DNA of 64,000 nt from Marinobacter sp. Its GTDB lineage: Bacteria > Pseudomonadota > Gammaproteobacteria > Pseudomonadales > Oleiphilaceae. This document shows positions 26,766 to 37,254 of this stretch, one piece after another; the stretch's first letter is position 1; each line of letters starts with the position of its first letter. The translations under genes were made by a program, and so were the position numbers. Location of the stretch: positions 124,001-188,000 of the forward strand of contig JAGYIS010000004.1 in NCBI GenBank assembly GCA_018402255.1, in the 5' to 3' direction. A model generated the notes under the pieces. That model was given only the letters and a program-made list of their open reading frames with translations. It did not search any database and was not told the DNA's origin.

Positions 26766-27644
26766 TCACTCTGCTGGCTTGACTGCCAACAGGTCGGTAC
26801 GCAGGTGCGTCAGAACTTTCTCCGCGGTATTACCGATCACTCGGGCGGCGAGTCCGGTTTTGCCAGTGGTGCCGATCACCAGCATATCGGCCTTGATGGT
26901 GTTGGCGACGCTGGGTATGACCTTCTGGGCTGGGCCGGAAACGATGTGTACGTGCTCAGGCTGGATCTGCCAGGTGTGGCAGAGGTGCTCGATTTTGGGT
27001 TTTAGCGATTCTTCGCGTTTTTGAGCCTGGGCGACCGGGTCAATGATCTCCAGATCGGCCAGCACCACCGAGGTGTGTAGTGCATGAATCAGATGCAGGT
27101 CTGTGCCCATGGCTTTGGCCAGATGCCAGGCTTGATCGATAATCCGGTTGTTCAGTGCTTTTTTAACCGGCTTGTCTGAGCTCAGATCAACTGCCGCCAG
27201 AATCGGGTGGGCTTTGTTCCACTTGTTGGCGGCGACCAGCATCACCGGGGCCGGGCAGTCGCGAATGAGATGCCAGTCGGTCGGTGTGTACAGAAAGGTT
27301 TCCGATCGATTGCCGGTTTTTACCACCGCGCTGATGGCCTCCTGCTGACAGTGGGCGCTGATCCAGCGATGTATGTGTTTTTCCCAAACGGTGTTGGCCT
27401 GGATGTTCAGATCGCCGGCATCGGTCAGGGCCAGCATTTGTTCAAGCCACTGTTGCCTATGTTCAATCAGCGCCTCTTTGGCGGTGCGTTGAATTGATGG
27501 GTCTTGGGGCAGGGCGTCGAGATATTCATGCACGAACGCTACCACCTCAAGATCAGCACCGGTTACCCGGGCTAGTTCAATTCCCCGGGTGAGTGCAGTC
27601 TGGTGCTTGTGCTTGGGGTCCATGATGATCAGAAGGTTGTTCAT
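26766..27644 (-). CDS. Tandem universal stress protein, UspE-like
   Basis: Two universal-stress domains lie in tandem: residues about 1-140 (NNLLIIMDPKHKHQTALTRGIELA) and 150-290 (ILAAVDLSSDKPVKKALNNRII). The second has the nucleotide-type tail DMLVIGTTGKTGLAARVIGNTAEKVL. This layout, and the N-terminal IMDP, resemble E. coli UspE. The second ATG (MNNLL) is preferred because GGA lies nine bases ahead of it. A role in stress survival is inferred only from the family. Confidence 0.85.
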   Translation of the reverse strand: MNNLLIIMDPKHKHQTALTRGIELARVTGADLEVVAFVHEYLDALPQDPSIQRTAKEALIEHRQQWLEQMLALTDAGDLNIQANTVWEKHIHRWISAHCQQEAISAVVKTGNRSETFLYTPTDWHLIRDCPAPVMLVAANKWNKAHPILAAVDLSSDKPVKKALNNRIIDQAWHLAKAMGTDLHLIHALHTSVVLADLEIIDPVAQAQKREESLKPKIEHLCHTWQIQPEHVHIVSGPAQKVIPSVANTIKADMLVIGTTGKTGLAARVIGNTAEKVLTHLRTDLLAVKPAE

Positions 27645-27715
27645 GCTGCGCATCCATCGGTTTTGGTCATTTCGGTAATATTATCAGCTCAGGATTGTGC
27701 GGGATGCGCAGATAG

Positions 27716-28423
<708 letters not shown>

Positions 28424-28510
28424 TCGTGGTTTTGCCTGTATACAAAATGAGCCGGGGGCAGTAGACTACGCGGTCTGCTAAATCAGTGATTCTTTTTGTC
28501 GGGGAAGATA

Positions 28511-28723
28511 ATGGCACGAGTTACCGTTGAAGATTGTCTGGAACACGTTGATAACCGTTTCCAGCTGGTTATGCTGGCCACCAAGCGGGCGCGCCAGATT
28601 GCCACCAAGGGTTCAGAGCCAATGGTGCCGGAAGAAAATGATAAGCCGACGGTGATCGCCCTGCGTGAAATTGCCGAAGGTCTGGTCAGTCGCGATCTTC
28701 TGAAGGAAGATCTCGACGATTAG
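28511..28723 (+). CDS. rpoZ: RNA polymerase omega subunit
   Basis: The start is ATG 28511 ([29 protein letters not shown], shortened here), five codons inside the ORF-track start. The 70-aa product matches omega in length and in the conserved helix [16 protein letters not shown], and helps assemble RNA polymerase. In proteobacteria omega also forms part of a ppGpp binding site. It lies 87 bp after gmk; a terminator separates it from spoT. Confidence 0.97.
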   Translation: MARVTVEDCLEHVDNRFQLVMLATKRARQIATKGSEPMVPEENDKPTVIALREIAEGLVSRDLLKEDLDD

Positions 28724-28835
28724 AAAAATCGCCGGCAGGAATGCGTACATTTACCTGTCAGTGATCAAGGACCATTGAAATCTGTCTCAGCAGTTTATAG
28801 TGTATCTATAGAAACCTGCTGGAAGGACAATGGAA

Positions 28836-28864
28836 AGCCCGGATGCATGCATTCGGGCTTTTTT
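28836..28864 (+). terminator. Intrinsic terminator after rpoZ
   Basis: AGCCCGGATGCATGCATTCG and the rest of the palindrome form a long stem followed by T6. It lies about 110 bp past rpoZ and 33 bp before the spoT start, so spoT may need its own promoter or read-through. Confidence 0.85.
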
Positions 28865-28897
28865 GTCTCTGGCTTATAGAAAAATGGTGGAGGCGCG

Positions 28898-31039
28898 GTG
28901 TCGGTAGAGGCAACGGTTGAAGAGCTCGCCCAGGAGCTCAGTTCATATCTGGATACCAATCGCATCAATCAGGTGCGACGGGCCTACTATTACGCCGATC
29001 AAGCCCATGAAGGGCAGATGCGCAAAAGCGGTGACCGGTACATCACCCACCCACTCGCCGTCGCCCATATTCTGGCGGAGCTGAGGCTGGACCATCAAAG
29101 CCTGATGGCGGCCATGCTCCACGATGTCATTGAAGACACCGGCATTCCGAAAGACGCGCTATCCGAGCAATTTGGTGAGGATGTGGCGGAGCTGGTGGAT
29201 GGCGTGTCCAAGCTCACCCAGATTGAGTTTCGCTCCCGTGCTGAAGCCCAGGCTGAGAATTTTCAGAAAATGACCCTGGCCATGGCCAAGGACATCCGGG
29301 TGATTCTGGTCAAGCTGGCCGACCGGCTGCACAACATGCGTACCCTGGGGCCCATGCCCTATGAAAAGCGCCAACGCATCGCCACTGAAACCCTCGATAT
29401 TTACGCTCCGATCGCCAATCGTCTTGGTATGCACTCGATTTCCACCGAGCTGGAAGACCTGGGCTTCTGCTCGCTTTACCCGATGCGTTCCAAATACATA
29501 TCCAAGGCGGTGGAACAGCTGAGGGGCAGTCACCGGGAAATCATTGACGACATTCGCAGCAAGCTACAGGAAAAGCTGGAAGAGCGAGGCCTGCCCGGGC
29601 GCATTCTGGGCCGTGAGAAACACCTGAATTCCATCTACAACAAGATGAAGTTCAAGCAGAAATCCTTCCATGAAATCATGGATGTTTATGCTTTCCGCAT
29701 CATCACCGACACCGAAGATGACTGCTATCGCATTCTCGGCGCCGTCCATAGCCTCTACAAACCATTGCCTGGTCGTTTCAAAGATTACATCGCCATGCCC
29801 AAGGCCAATGGCTATCAGTCGTTGCACACCACGCTGTTCGGCATGCACGTGAATATTGAAATCCAGATCCGCACGGAGGAAATGGAGCACATTGCCAACA
29901 ACGGTATTGCGGCCCACTGGATGTACAAGCATGAGGAGCCTGGCGTTACCAACATCAACCAGTCCAGAGTCGATCGCTGGGTGGAAGGGTTGATGGAAAT
30001 GCGCGAGCGGGCAGACGACTCGATGGAGTTCATCGAGCATGTGAAAGTCGACCTGTTCCCGGATGAGATCTACGTGTTCACCCCCAAAGGTCGAATCATG
30101 GAGTTGCCAAGGGGCGCGACCCCTGTCGATTTCGCCTACGCCATCCACACCGACATAGGCAACGCCTCGGTTGCTTGTCGCATTAATCGCAATCTGGCGT
30201 CCCTGAGCCAGCCGCTGCAAAGCGGTCAGACGGTGGAGGTTATTACCGCCCCCGGTGCGAAACCCAATCCGGCCTGGCTCAGCTTTGTGGTGACCGGCAA
30301 GGCCCGCAGCAGCATCCGCCATGTATTGAAAACCCGCAAGCGGGCAGAATCCATGGAGCTCGGGCGTGCTCTGCTCAAGAAGTCCCTGAAAGGCTTCGGG
30401 GCCAAACTGGCGGATATCAGCGATGCCCAGAAACAATCGGTGGTCAATCACAACCAGGTCAACAGCTTTGATGATTTGATCAGCGATATTGGTCTCGGCA
30501 ATCGCATGGCCTACCTGGTGGCTCGCCAACTGGTGTCGGGTAACGAGGCCCTGGATGCGCCCGCCAGCCTGGAAACGGTGCCTGGCAGCAAGCAGGGCGC
30601 GGTGACGATCCGGGGAACCGAAGGCTTGCTGGTCAAGTTCGCCAATTGCTGCAAGCCGATCCCCGGGGATCCAGTGCTGGGTGTGATGGATTCCGGAAAT
30701 GGCATGGTGATTCACTCAGACACCTGTTCCCGGTTGCCGGAAGACAGTGAAAGCCGTGCACGGCTAACCCATCTGAAGTGGGCCAAAGACATTACTGACG
30801 AGTTCTCTGTTGAGCTGCGGGTTGAGCTTGAGCGCCAGCGTGGTGTGATTGCTGAAGTCGCCAATGCAGTGGCCATGGCCGATGGCAACATCGAGCGGAT
30901 CGGCGTGGAAGATCAGAATGCCAAGTTTGGCGTCGTCAGCCTGGTGGTGCACGTGCATGGCCGCAGGCATCTGGCCAGAGTGATGCGCCGGGTTCGGAAC
31001 ATCCGGGCGGTCACTCACATCAGTCGTGTTCGCCACTGA
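28898..31039 (+). CDS. spoT: Bifunctional (p)ppGpp synthetase/hydrolase SpoT
   Basis: The product of 713 aa starts with GTG behind GGAGG. Domains in order: HD hydrolase (AAMLHDVIEDTG, intact metal site, near residue 75), RelA/SpoT synthetase (FKDYIAMPKANGYQSLHTTLFG and VNIEIQIRTEEMEH, near 290-340), TGS (VFTPKGRIMELPRGATPVDFAYAIHT), a cysteine-bearing linker (FANCCKPIPGDP) and a C-terminal ACT domain. Both activities look intact by motif. It sets the stringent-response alarmone level. ridA follows 77 bp later. Confidence 0.98.
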   Translation: MSVEATVEELAQELSSYLDTNRINQVRRAYYYADQAHEGQMRKSGDRYITHPLAVAHILAELRLDHQSLMAAMLHDVIEDTGIPKDALSEQFGEDVAELVDGVSKLTQIEFRSRAEAQAENFQKMTLAMAKDIRVILVKLADRLHNMRTLGPMPYEKRQRIATETLDIYAPIANRLGMHSISTELEDLGFCSLYPMRSKYISKAVEQLRGSHREIIDDIRSKLQEKLEERGLPGRILGREKHLNSIYNKMKFKQKSFHEIMDVYAFRIITDTEDDCYRILGAVHSLYKPLPGRFKDYIAMPKANGYQSLHTTLFGMHVNIEIQIRTEEMEHIANNGIAAHWMYKHEEPGVTNINQSRVDRWVEGLMEMRERADDSMEFIEHVKVDLFPDEIYVFTPKGRIMELPRGATPVDFAYAIHTDIGNASVACRINRNLASLSQPLQSGQTVEVITAPGAKPNPAWLSFVVTGKARSSIRHVLKTRKRAESMELGRALLKKSLKGFGAKLADISDAQKQSVVNHNQVNSFDDLISDIGLGNRMAYLVARQLVSGNEALDAPASLETVPGSKQGAVTIRGTEGLLVKFANCCKPIPGDPVLGVMDSGNGMVIHSDTCSRLPEDSESRARLTHLKWAKDITDEFSVELRVELERQRGVIAEVANAVAMADGNIERIGVEDQNAKFGVVSLVVHVHGRRHLARVMRRVRNIRAVTHISRVRH

Positions 31040-31116
31040 GCAGAGCCAGGTATTGTTGACAGGTGTGGCAGCCAGGGGTGACGATTGGCGTTTTGAACGA
31101 AAGGAAATTGCACGTC

Positions 31117-31503
31117 ATGACCAATAAATCGATTATCCAGACCGAAAACGCTCCTCAGGCGATCGGTACCTACTCCCAGGCGGTAAAAGCGGGAGACACG
31201 GTGTATCTGTCTGGCCAGATCCCACTGGACCCGGCAACCATGGAGGTGGTGCCCGGAGATTTTGCGGCCAAAACGCGTCAGGTATTCGAAAACCTCAAGG
31301 CCGTGTGCGAAGCCGCCGGCGGTGAGCTCAAGGATATCGTCAAACTGAATATTTACATGACCGACCTGGCTAACTTTGCCACGGTTAACGAAATCATGGC
31401 GACCTATTTTCAGGAGCCATACCCGGCTCGGGCTGCGGTTGGTGTCGCAGCGCTGCCCAAGGGTGTGCCTGTCGAGATGGAAGCGGTGATGGTGCTCAGC
31501 TAA
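31117..31503 (+). CDS. ridA: Enamine/imine deaminase RidA
   Basis: RidA hydrolyses reactive 2-aminoacrylate-type enamines made by PLP enzymes. The start is ATG 31117 ([14 protein letters not shown]), giving 128 aa, the family size. [23 protein letters not shown] and [23 protein letters not shown] carry the conserved glycine- and arginine-containing active site. The 3' end overlaps the convergent epimerase gene by 8 bp. Confidence 0.97.
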   Translation: MTNKSIIQTENAPQAIGTYSQAVKAGDTVYLSGQIPLDPATMEVVPGDFAAKTRQVFENLKAVCEAAGGELKDIVKLNIYMTDLANFATVNEIMATYFQEPYPARAAVGVAALPKGVPVEMEAVMVLS

Positions 31504-32365
31504 GTCCGTCGATCATGTCCCGGTACCCTGCGCGATAGTCGGGGTACCGGAACTCAAACCCGCTATTCAGCAATCGCTGATTGCTGCACCGCTTGCTTCC
31601 CGCACGTCCTCCTTTTCTGGCATCTGCCACCGGCGCTTTGCACGCAATCTGCTGCCTGACCCACTCAACAACCTGATCCAGCCTGACCGGCTCACAATCA
31701 GTGGCAATGTACAGATTCTCTATCGCGTTGCCCGCCAACGCCCGCTCACTCAGCCAGGCGATCACCCGGGCTGCATCCTGCTCATGAACCCGGTTGCTGA
31801 AAGGTGCTGGCGGTTGTGGGTTCATTCGTCCTTCGATCACCTCTTCCAGAAAACGCTGTCGGGTGGGGCCATAAATGCCACTGAAGCGCACCACGGTGGC
31901 CGGATGAATGCTGTCGAGGGCGGTTTGTTCTCCCCTGAGGATGATCTGGCCGGTGAACCGGTCCGGTTCGGCAGGACTGGTTTCATCCACCCAGCGGTCA
32001 TCGTCCTGGGCGTACACGCTGGTGCTGCTGATAAAGATCAACCGGGTCAGGGGCGTGTCGCCGAGGGCATCGAGCAGGTTCTGCAGGCCCGCAACATAGG
32101 CATTGTGATAACCCTGTTCATCATAGCTGGTTGGTGTCAGGCAATAGATCACGATGTCCAGCTGCTCCGGCAGCTTGCCGGCCAGGGTTTCTGGCCGGGT
32201 CAGGTCGGCGCCAATTCCGGTGATGCCCGCGGGCACCCGGTCCGGATTGCGGCGCAAGCCGTACACTTCCGCGGTTGCTGACAGTGTTTTGGCGATGTCG
32301 CCGCCTAATTTGCCACAACCAGCCACCAGAATTCGTGCAGATTGCTTGTGATCGGTCATTGCCAT
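31496..32365 (-). CDS. NAD(P)-binding epimerase/dehydratase-like protein (SDR)
   Basis: The product of about 289 aa has the nucleotide-binding motif [15 protein letters not shown], an extended short-chain dehydrogenase pattern with [10 protein letters not shown] near residue 120, and [16 protein letters not shown]. The usual YxxxK active-site pair is not obvious, as in YeeZ-type members. The ORF begins at a TTG; the ATG at 32365 (MAMTDHKQS) with AGGA eleven bases upstream is preferred. The substrate is unknown. It is divergent from oxyR across about 75 bp. Confidence 0.8.
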   Translation of the reverse strand: MAMTDHKQSARILVAGCGKLGGDIAKTLSATAEVYGLRRNPDRVPAGITGIGADLTRPETLAGKLPEQLDIVIYCLTPTSYDEQGYHNAYVAGLQNLLDALGDTPLTRLIFISSTSVYAQDDDRWVDETSPAEPDRFTGQIILRGEQTALDSIHPATVVRFSGIYGPTRQRFLEEVIEGRMNPQPPAPFSNRVHEQDAARVIAWLSERALAGNAIENLYIATDCEPVRLDQVVEWVRQQIACKAPVADARKGGRAGSKRCSNQRLLNSGFEFRYPDYRAGYRDMIDGLS

Positions 32366-32441
32366 AGACAATTTCAATCCTTATGCTTTCGCTGATAAAG
32401 TATGTGAAAGTTTGACCCGCCCTTACTGACCGGAGCTCACC

Positions 32442-33401
32442 ATGACACTCACGGAGTTACGATACGTCGTTACGCTTGCCCGGGAAAGGCATTTTGGCCG
32501 TGCGGCGGAGCGCTGTCACGTCAGCCAGCCCACCCTGAGTGTGGCGGTAAAGAAGCTGGAGGAAGAGCTTGGTATACCGCTGTTTGAGCGAAGTAAAAGC
32601 AGCATCCGGGTTACCGAAGTAGGCCAGCGCATCATTGAGCAGTCCCAGCGGGTGCTGGACCAGGTGGGTGTCATCAAAGATATGGCCCAGGACGGCAAAA
32701 ATCAGCTCAACTCGCCGTTGAAAGTCGGGGCTATCTACACCATCGGACCTTATCTGTTCCCGCATCTGTTGCCGGAATTGCGGCGTGCGGCGCCGGCCAT
32801 GCCGTTGTACATCGAAGAGAACTACACCGCCAGCCTGCGCCAGAAGCTCAGGCACTCGGATCTCGACGCGATCATCATCGCGCTGCCGTTTGAAGAACCG
32901 GAAGTCGTTACCCTGCCGCTCTACGACGAACCCTTCGTGGTCTTGTTGCCGGCGGATCATGCCTTGGCGAAGAACGATCAGATCACACCCGAGGAGTTGT
33001 CCAGAGAGCAGTTGCTGTTGCTGGGGCCGGGGCACTGTTTCCGGGATCAGGTACTGGAGTCCTGCCCGCCTTTAGTGGATGCCATCACGCGCCGGGTTGA
33101 TCAGGGCACACCGGAGCTGGTGACCGAGGGCAGTTCGCTGGAAACCATTCGTCACATGGTGGCATCGGGCCTTGGTATCACCGTACTGCCTTTGTCTGCT
33201 GCGACCGGCATGAAATATCAGGAAGATATTCTGGTGGTGCGCCCGTTTGCCGCTCCAGTGCCGTTCCGAACGGTTGCTCTGGCCTGGCGGGTGACCTTCC
33301 CGCGCCCGAAAGCGATTGATGTATTGTCGCTGGCGGCCAGCCAGTGTCGGGTGATAGAACGGGCAAAAACCGAAACGCCGGTGGCTGCCGAGCGCGCCTG
33401 A
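32442..33401 (+). CDS. oxyR: Hydrogen peroxide sensor/regulator OxyR
   Basis: OxyR is a LysR-type activator of peroxide defence. The 319-aa product begins with the winged helix (TLTELRYVVTLARERHFGRAAERCHVSQPTL in two parts). Its effector domain holds the redox pair in GPGHCFRDQVLESCP, spaced nine residues apart like C199 and C208 of E. coli. It ends eight bases before recG; oxyR-recG is the pseudomonad order. Confidence 0.95.
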   Translation: MTLTELRYVVTLARERHFGRAAERCHVSQPTLSVAVKKLEEELGIPLFERSKSSIRVTEVGQRIIEQSQRVLDQVGVIKDMAQDGKNQLNSPLKVGAIYTIGPYLFPHLLPELRRAAPAMPLYIEENYTASLRQKLRHSDLDAIIIALPFEEPEVVTLPLYDEPFVVLLPADHALAKNDQITPEELSREQLLLLGPGHCFRDQVLESCPPLVDAITRRVDQGTPELVTEGSSLETIRHMVASGLGITVLPLSAATGMKYQEDILVVRPFAAPVPFRTVALAWRVTFPRPKAIDVLSLAASQCRVIERAKTETPVAAERA

Positions 33402-33409
33402 GGGCTGTT

Positions 33410-35485
33410 ATGACGTCACTGGACGACATTCCGGTTACCCAGCTCAAGGGCGTAGGCAGCGCCCTGGCAGATACGCTTGCCAAATTGGGTATCCATTCTG
33501 TACAGGACCTGCTGTTTCACCTTCCCCATCGTTATGAAGACCGTACCCGCGTTGTGCCCATGGGCAGTCTGCGCATCGGCGACGTTGCGGTGGCCGAAGG
33601 TGAGGTGATGAAAACCGATCTGGTGATGGGGCGTCGTCGCTCGCTTCAGGTGACCTTGCGGGATGACAGCGGATTTCTGGTGATGCGTTTTTTCCACTTC
33701 AACGCTGCGCAGAAAAACCAGCTCGCTGAAGGCGCCAGAGTCCGATGCTTTGGTGAGGTTCGCCCTGGCCGGGCCGGCTATGAATTTTACCATCCGGAAT
33801 ACCAGATCAACCCGTCGCCCATGCCAGCGGCCGAAGAGGCGACCCTGACCCCGGTGTATCCATTGACCGAGGGCATTCAGCAGCCCAGAGTGCGAAGCCT
33901 GTGCCAGCAGGCGCTGGGTTATCTGGAGCGATTCCCGATCAAAGACTGGTTGCCGCCGGAGCTGTTGGCGGACTTCCAATTGCCAGGCATCAGTGATGCC
34001 GTAAAACTGGTGCACTCACCACCGGCCGGTTCACCGGTACACTCGCTGCTGGAGGGCCGTCATCCGGCCCAGCAGCGGTTGGTTATGGAAGAATTACTGG
34101 CGCATCAGCTCAGCCTGTTGCGGGTTCGTCAGCAAATACAGGCGCGGCAGGCGTTGCCCCTGCTACCGACCGGGGATTTGCCAGAACAGTTTCTGGAGCA
34201 ACTGCCCTTCAGTCTGACCGGTGCTCAAAAGCACGTGGTGCAGGACATCCGGCAGGATCTCAGCCAACCGATACCGATGCTGCGGTTGGTGCAGGGTGAT
34301 GTCGGCTCCGGTAAGACGGTTGTTGCGGCCCTTGCGGCCATCCAGGCCCTTGGCTCCGGCGCGCAGGTCGCCTTGATGGCGCCCACCGAGATCCTGGCAG
34401 AACAACACTACCGGAATTTTGCAGGCTGGCTTGAGCCACTGGGTGTTCGACTTGCCTGGATATCGGGCAAGGTCAAAGGCAAGGCCCGGCAAGAGGCGTT
34501 GGCGGCAGTCGCCGAAGGTGACGCGCAGGTGGCCATCGGCACCCATGCGCTGTTCCAGGACGAGGTTAAATTCCAGCGGCTGGCACTGGTCATTGTCGAT
34601 GAGCAACACCGCTTTGGCGTGCATCAGCGGCTTGCTCTGCGGGAAAAAGGCGTCGGCGGCAGTCTGGCACCACACCAACTGATCATGACCGCCACTCCCA
34701 TTCCCAGAACCCTGGCCATGAGCGCCTATGCCGACCTTGATACTTCGGTGATTGACGAGTTGCCCCCGGGCCGCAAGCCCATCGAAACCATCGTGCTGCC
34801 GGACAGCCGCAGGGACGACATCGTTGAGCGGGTGCGTAACGCTTGTCAGGATGGCCGTCAGGCCTATTGGGTGTGTACGTTGATTGAAGAGTCCGAAGCC
34901 CTGCAATGCCAGGCAGCAGAGGTGACGGCGCAAGAGCTGTCAGAACGACTGGCTGATCTGAAAGTGGGTCTGGTGCACGGTCGCCTGAAAGCCCAGCAAA
35001 AAGCCGATGTGATGGAGCGTTTCAAAAACGGTGAGCTGGACCTGTTGGTTGCGACCACGGTTATCGAAGTGGGTGTGGATGTGCCCAATGCGTCACTGAT
35101 CATAATTGAAAACCCGGAGCGTCTTGGACTGGCCCAGTTGCACCAGCTGCGGGGCAGGGTCGGTAGAGGCCATCAGGCGAGTTTTTGCGTATTGATGTAC
35201 CACCCGCCACTGTCCAATAATGGCAAGGCTCGACTGCAAGCGTTGAGAGACAGCCAGGACGGTTTCTTTATTGCGGAAAAAGACCTTGAAATCCGGGGCC
35301 CGGGGGAAGTTCTCGGGACCCGTCAAACCGGCTTGATGCAGTTCCGGTTGGCGGAGTTTGAGCGGGACAAAGGCTGGATCGAACCGGTCAAGGAGATGGC
35401 CCCAGCGCTGATGAAACAGCCCAGAGTGGTTGACGCCCTGATTCGCCGCTGGCTGGGCGCCAATATCCGTTATGGTGAGGTGTAA
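33410..35485 (+). CDS. recG: ATP-dependent DNA helicase RecG
   Basis: RecG reverses stalled replication forks and branch-migrates Holliday junctions. The start is ATG 33410 (MTSLDDIPVTQLKGVG), giving 691 aa. The N-terminal wedge/OB domain is followed by Walker A GDVGSGKTVVA near residue 300, DEQHRFGV, TATPIPRTLAM and the motif VI region QLRGRVGRG. All motifs are intact. It is probably cotranscribed with oxyR. Confidence 0.98.
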   Translation: MTSLDDIPVTQLKGVGSALADTLAKLGIHSVQDLLFHLPHRYEDRTRVVPMGSLRIGDVAVAEGEVMKTDLVMGRRRSLQVTLRDDSGFLVMRFFHFNAAQKNQLAEGARVRCFGEVRPGRAGYEFYHPEYQINPSPMPAAEEATLTPVYPLTEGIQQPRVRSLCQQALGYLERFPIKDWLPPELLADFQLPGISDAVKLVHSPPAGSPVHSLLEGRHPAQQRLVMEELLAHQLSLLRVRQQIQARQALPLLPTGDLPEQFLEQLPFSLTGAQKHVVQDIRQDLSQPIPMLRLVQGDVGSGKTVVAALAAIQALGSGAQVALMAPTEILAEQHYRNFAGWLEPLGVRLAWISGKVKGKARQEALAAVAEGDAQVAIGTHALFQDEVKFQRLALVIVDEQHRFGVHQRLALREKGVGGSLAPHQLIMTATPIPRTLAMSAYADLDTSVIDELPPGRKPIETIVLPDSRRDDIVERVRNACQDGRQAYWVCTLIEESEALQCQAAEVTAQELSERLADLKVGLVHGRLKAQQKADVMERFKNGELDLLVATTVIEVGVDVPNASLIIIENPERLGLAQLHQLRGRVGRGHQASFCVLMYHPPLSNNGKARLQALRDSQDGFFIAEKDLEIRGPGEVLGTRQTGLMQFRLAEFERDKGWIEPVKEMAPALMKQPRVVDALIRRWLGANIRYGEV

Positions 35486-35608
35486 TTTGTCATGCCATGC
35501 CATGATGGCCAAAGGGTGTGCTCTGGGCCACTAATTCTCAGTCGTTGTCTTGATAATGCCTGCAAAATGCAGCCAAATAGAGTTTTGAACGTCAATTCGG
35601 AGATCGAT

Positions 35609-36976
35609 ATGGAACTGCCTGTCGTGGTTCAACAAGCTCTTGGCGACAATGCCGCTGGCGTGTCTTTACGGAGCGTGAGCCAGGTTCAAGCGAATCACCT
35701 GTTGAGGATGGTGTTGCTGAACGACAGCGAGGGTAACCTGCAGGCCATTTGCCGGCGGGACGACATGCTTGACCTTGAGGCACTGAACAAGCGCCTGGGT
35801 CGCGACTTGAGAATGATGCAGCGCCGTGAACAGGTGAGAGTGCGCCAGCGGTCCGGCTTGCAGGAATTACCGGCGCTGCCTTCCCTGACGGGCTGGCCTA
35901 CGGTGGTGGACAAGAGTGTTGACCACTTGGAGTCGGTGGCCCTGGAACTGACCGATCAGAAGCTGGCGATCGTCATGCCAGCGGAAGACTTTGTTCAGTT
36001 GACCAGCAAAGCGGATCGTTTTGATTTCGCCGTCGACACTTGCACCATCTCAGTCAACCTGAATAACCATGGGGCGGATCGGGACGAATTACATTCCGCT
36101 CTTAAAAGATTCACAGGCTTGCGCATTCAGCAACGCCTCGAAGACACTCTGGAGCTGCCTCCGTTACCGGAAACCGCCCAGCGGATCATTCACCTCCGGG
36201 TAAACCCGAATGCCGTGATGGGTGACCTCGTCGATGTGGTGGAGAGTGATCCCAGCCTGGCGGCGCAGGTGGTCAGTTGGGCATCCTCTTCCTTTTATGC
36301 GGCGGCGGGGCAGGTGCGTTCGGTGCACGATGCGGTGTCACGGGTACTGGGCTTTGATCTGGTGATGAACCTGGCGATGGGCCTGGCTCTGGGCCGTGCG
36401 CTGAAGCATCCGAAGGATCACCCCGATGGCTACGTGGATTATTGGCAGCAGGCCATCTGGCAGGCTCAGTCTGCGGGTATCCTTGCCAGCATGATGCCCC
36501 GGGGCAAGCGGCCGATGTTTGGCCTTGCCTATCTGGCAGGGTTGCTGCACAACTTCGGTCACCTGGTTCTGGCTCAGGTATTCCCGCCTCACTTCAAACT
36601 GGTGTGCCGGTCCCTGGAGGTTAATCCGCAGATCGATTCAAGCGTCATTGAACATTACCTGTTGGGGATTACCCGTGAGCAGATTGCGGCGCAGTTGATG
36701 GAAAACTGGGGCATGCCGGATGAGGTGACCCTGGCGATCCGTTACCAGAAAAACCCGGTCTACGACGGCCCGCACAATGTCTATGCCCGACTACTTTGGT
36801 TAGGGCGGCAGCTGCTGACCGAACGGGGTGTTGCCCTGGGCGCCGGCGAACCCGTCGATCAGTCGGTGTTTGATGAGCTGGGCCTGGACAGAGAGTCTGT
36901 TGAGGAGCAGTTTGATGAACTGGTCAACAGTAAAGACAGCATTATGGCGATGGCCGGGATGATGGGGCAAAACTGA
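35609..36976 (+). CDS. Aminoacyl-tRNA deacylase-like (YbaK) plus HDOD domain protein
   Basis: The start is ATG 35609 (MELPVVVQQAL) behind CGGAG, giving 455 aa; the ORF-track start adds a tail without a ribosome site. Residues about 1-150 resemble the YbaK/ProX editing fold (LALVMPAEDF-like segment LAIVMPAEDFVQL). Residues about 190-400 are an HDOD domain (LPPLPETAQRIIHLRVNP, VVESDPSLAAQVVSWASS, YLAGLLHNFGHLVLAQVF). HDOD proteins are signalling modules lacking full HD-hydrolase residues. The fusion recurs in Marinobacter and Pseudomonas, but its role is not known. It follows recG by 123 bp. Confidence 0.85.
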   Translation: MELPVVVQQALGDNAAGVSLRSVSQVQANHLLRMVLLNDSEGNLQAICRRDDMLDLEALNKRLGRDLRMMQRREQVRVRQRSGLQELPALPSLTGWPTVVDKSVDHLESVALELTDQKLAIVMPAEDFVQLTSKADRFDFAVDTCTISVNLNNHGADRDELHSALKRFTGLRIQQRLEDTLELPPLPETAQRIIHLRVNPNAVMGDLVDVVESDPSLAAQVVSWASSSFYAAAGQVRSVHDAVSRVLGFDLVMNLAMGLALGRALKHPKDHPDGYVDYWQQAIWQAQSAGILASMMPRGKRPMFGLAYLAGLLHNFGHLVLAQVFPPHFKLVCRSLEVNPQIDSSVIEHYLLGITREQIAAQLMENWGMPDEVTLAIRYQKNPVYDGPHNVYARLLWLGRQLLTERGVALGAGEPVDQSVFDELGLDRESVEEQFDELVNSKDSIMAMAGMMGQN

Positions 36977-37254
36977 CGAAAAAAGGCCGGCACGTGTGGC
37001 CGGCAAATTCACCCGCTTGTTGCAGAGTCGTCCAAACCTGAGGAGAAACAACGCGAGCCACTGCCCGGATGAAGTGGGCAGTGCCTGTCTATAAACTTAG
37101 ACAAGCTTGATCAAAAGAAAAGCAGGATATGCCATCGAACGAGAAATGAGCGCAGTGTCATATTTCTTGAATAGCAAAAGCTATTGATTTGCTTTGCTAT
37201 ATTTTGTGAGTGTTGCCGCCCCATGTTACAAAAAATTACACAAAGGCAGCCTGA
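36977..37254. other. 278-bp intergenic region with two hairpins
   Basis: GCCGGC-ACGTGTG-GCCGGC (36986-37004) follows the HDOD stop but has no T-tract on the plus strand. CACTGCCC/GGGCAGTG (37059-37083) is a second stem. The remainder, about 37084-37230, is AT-rich (CTATTGATTTGCTTTGCTAT). Both flanking genes end here (convergent), so terminators are the simplest reading. No gene is evident. Confidence 0.4.

Noticed and set aside
29564-30715. 383-aa ORF antisense to spoT
   Set aside because: Shadow frame without motifs.
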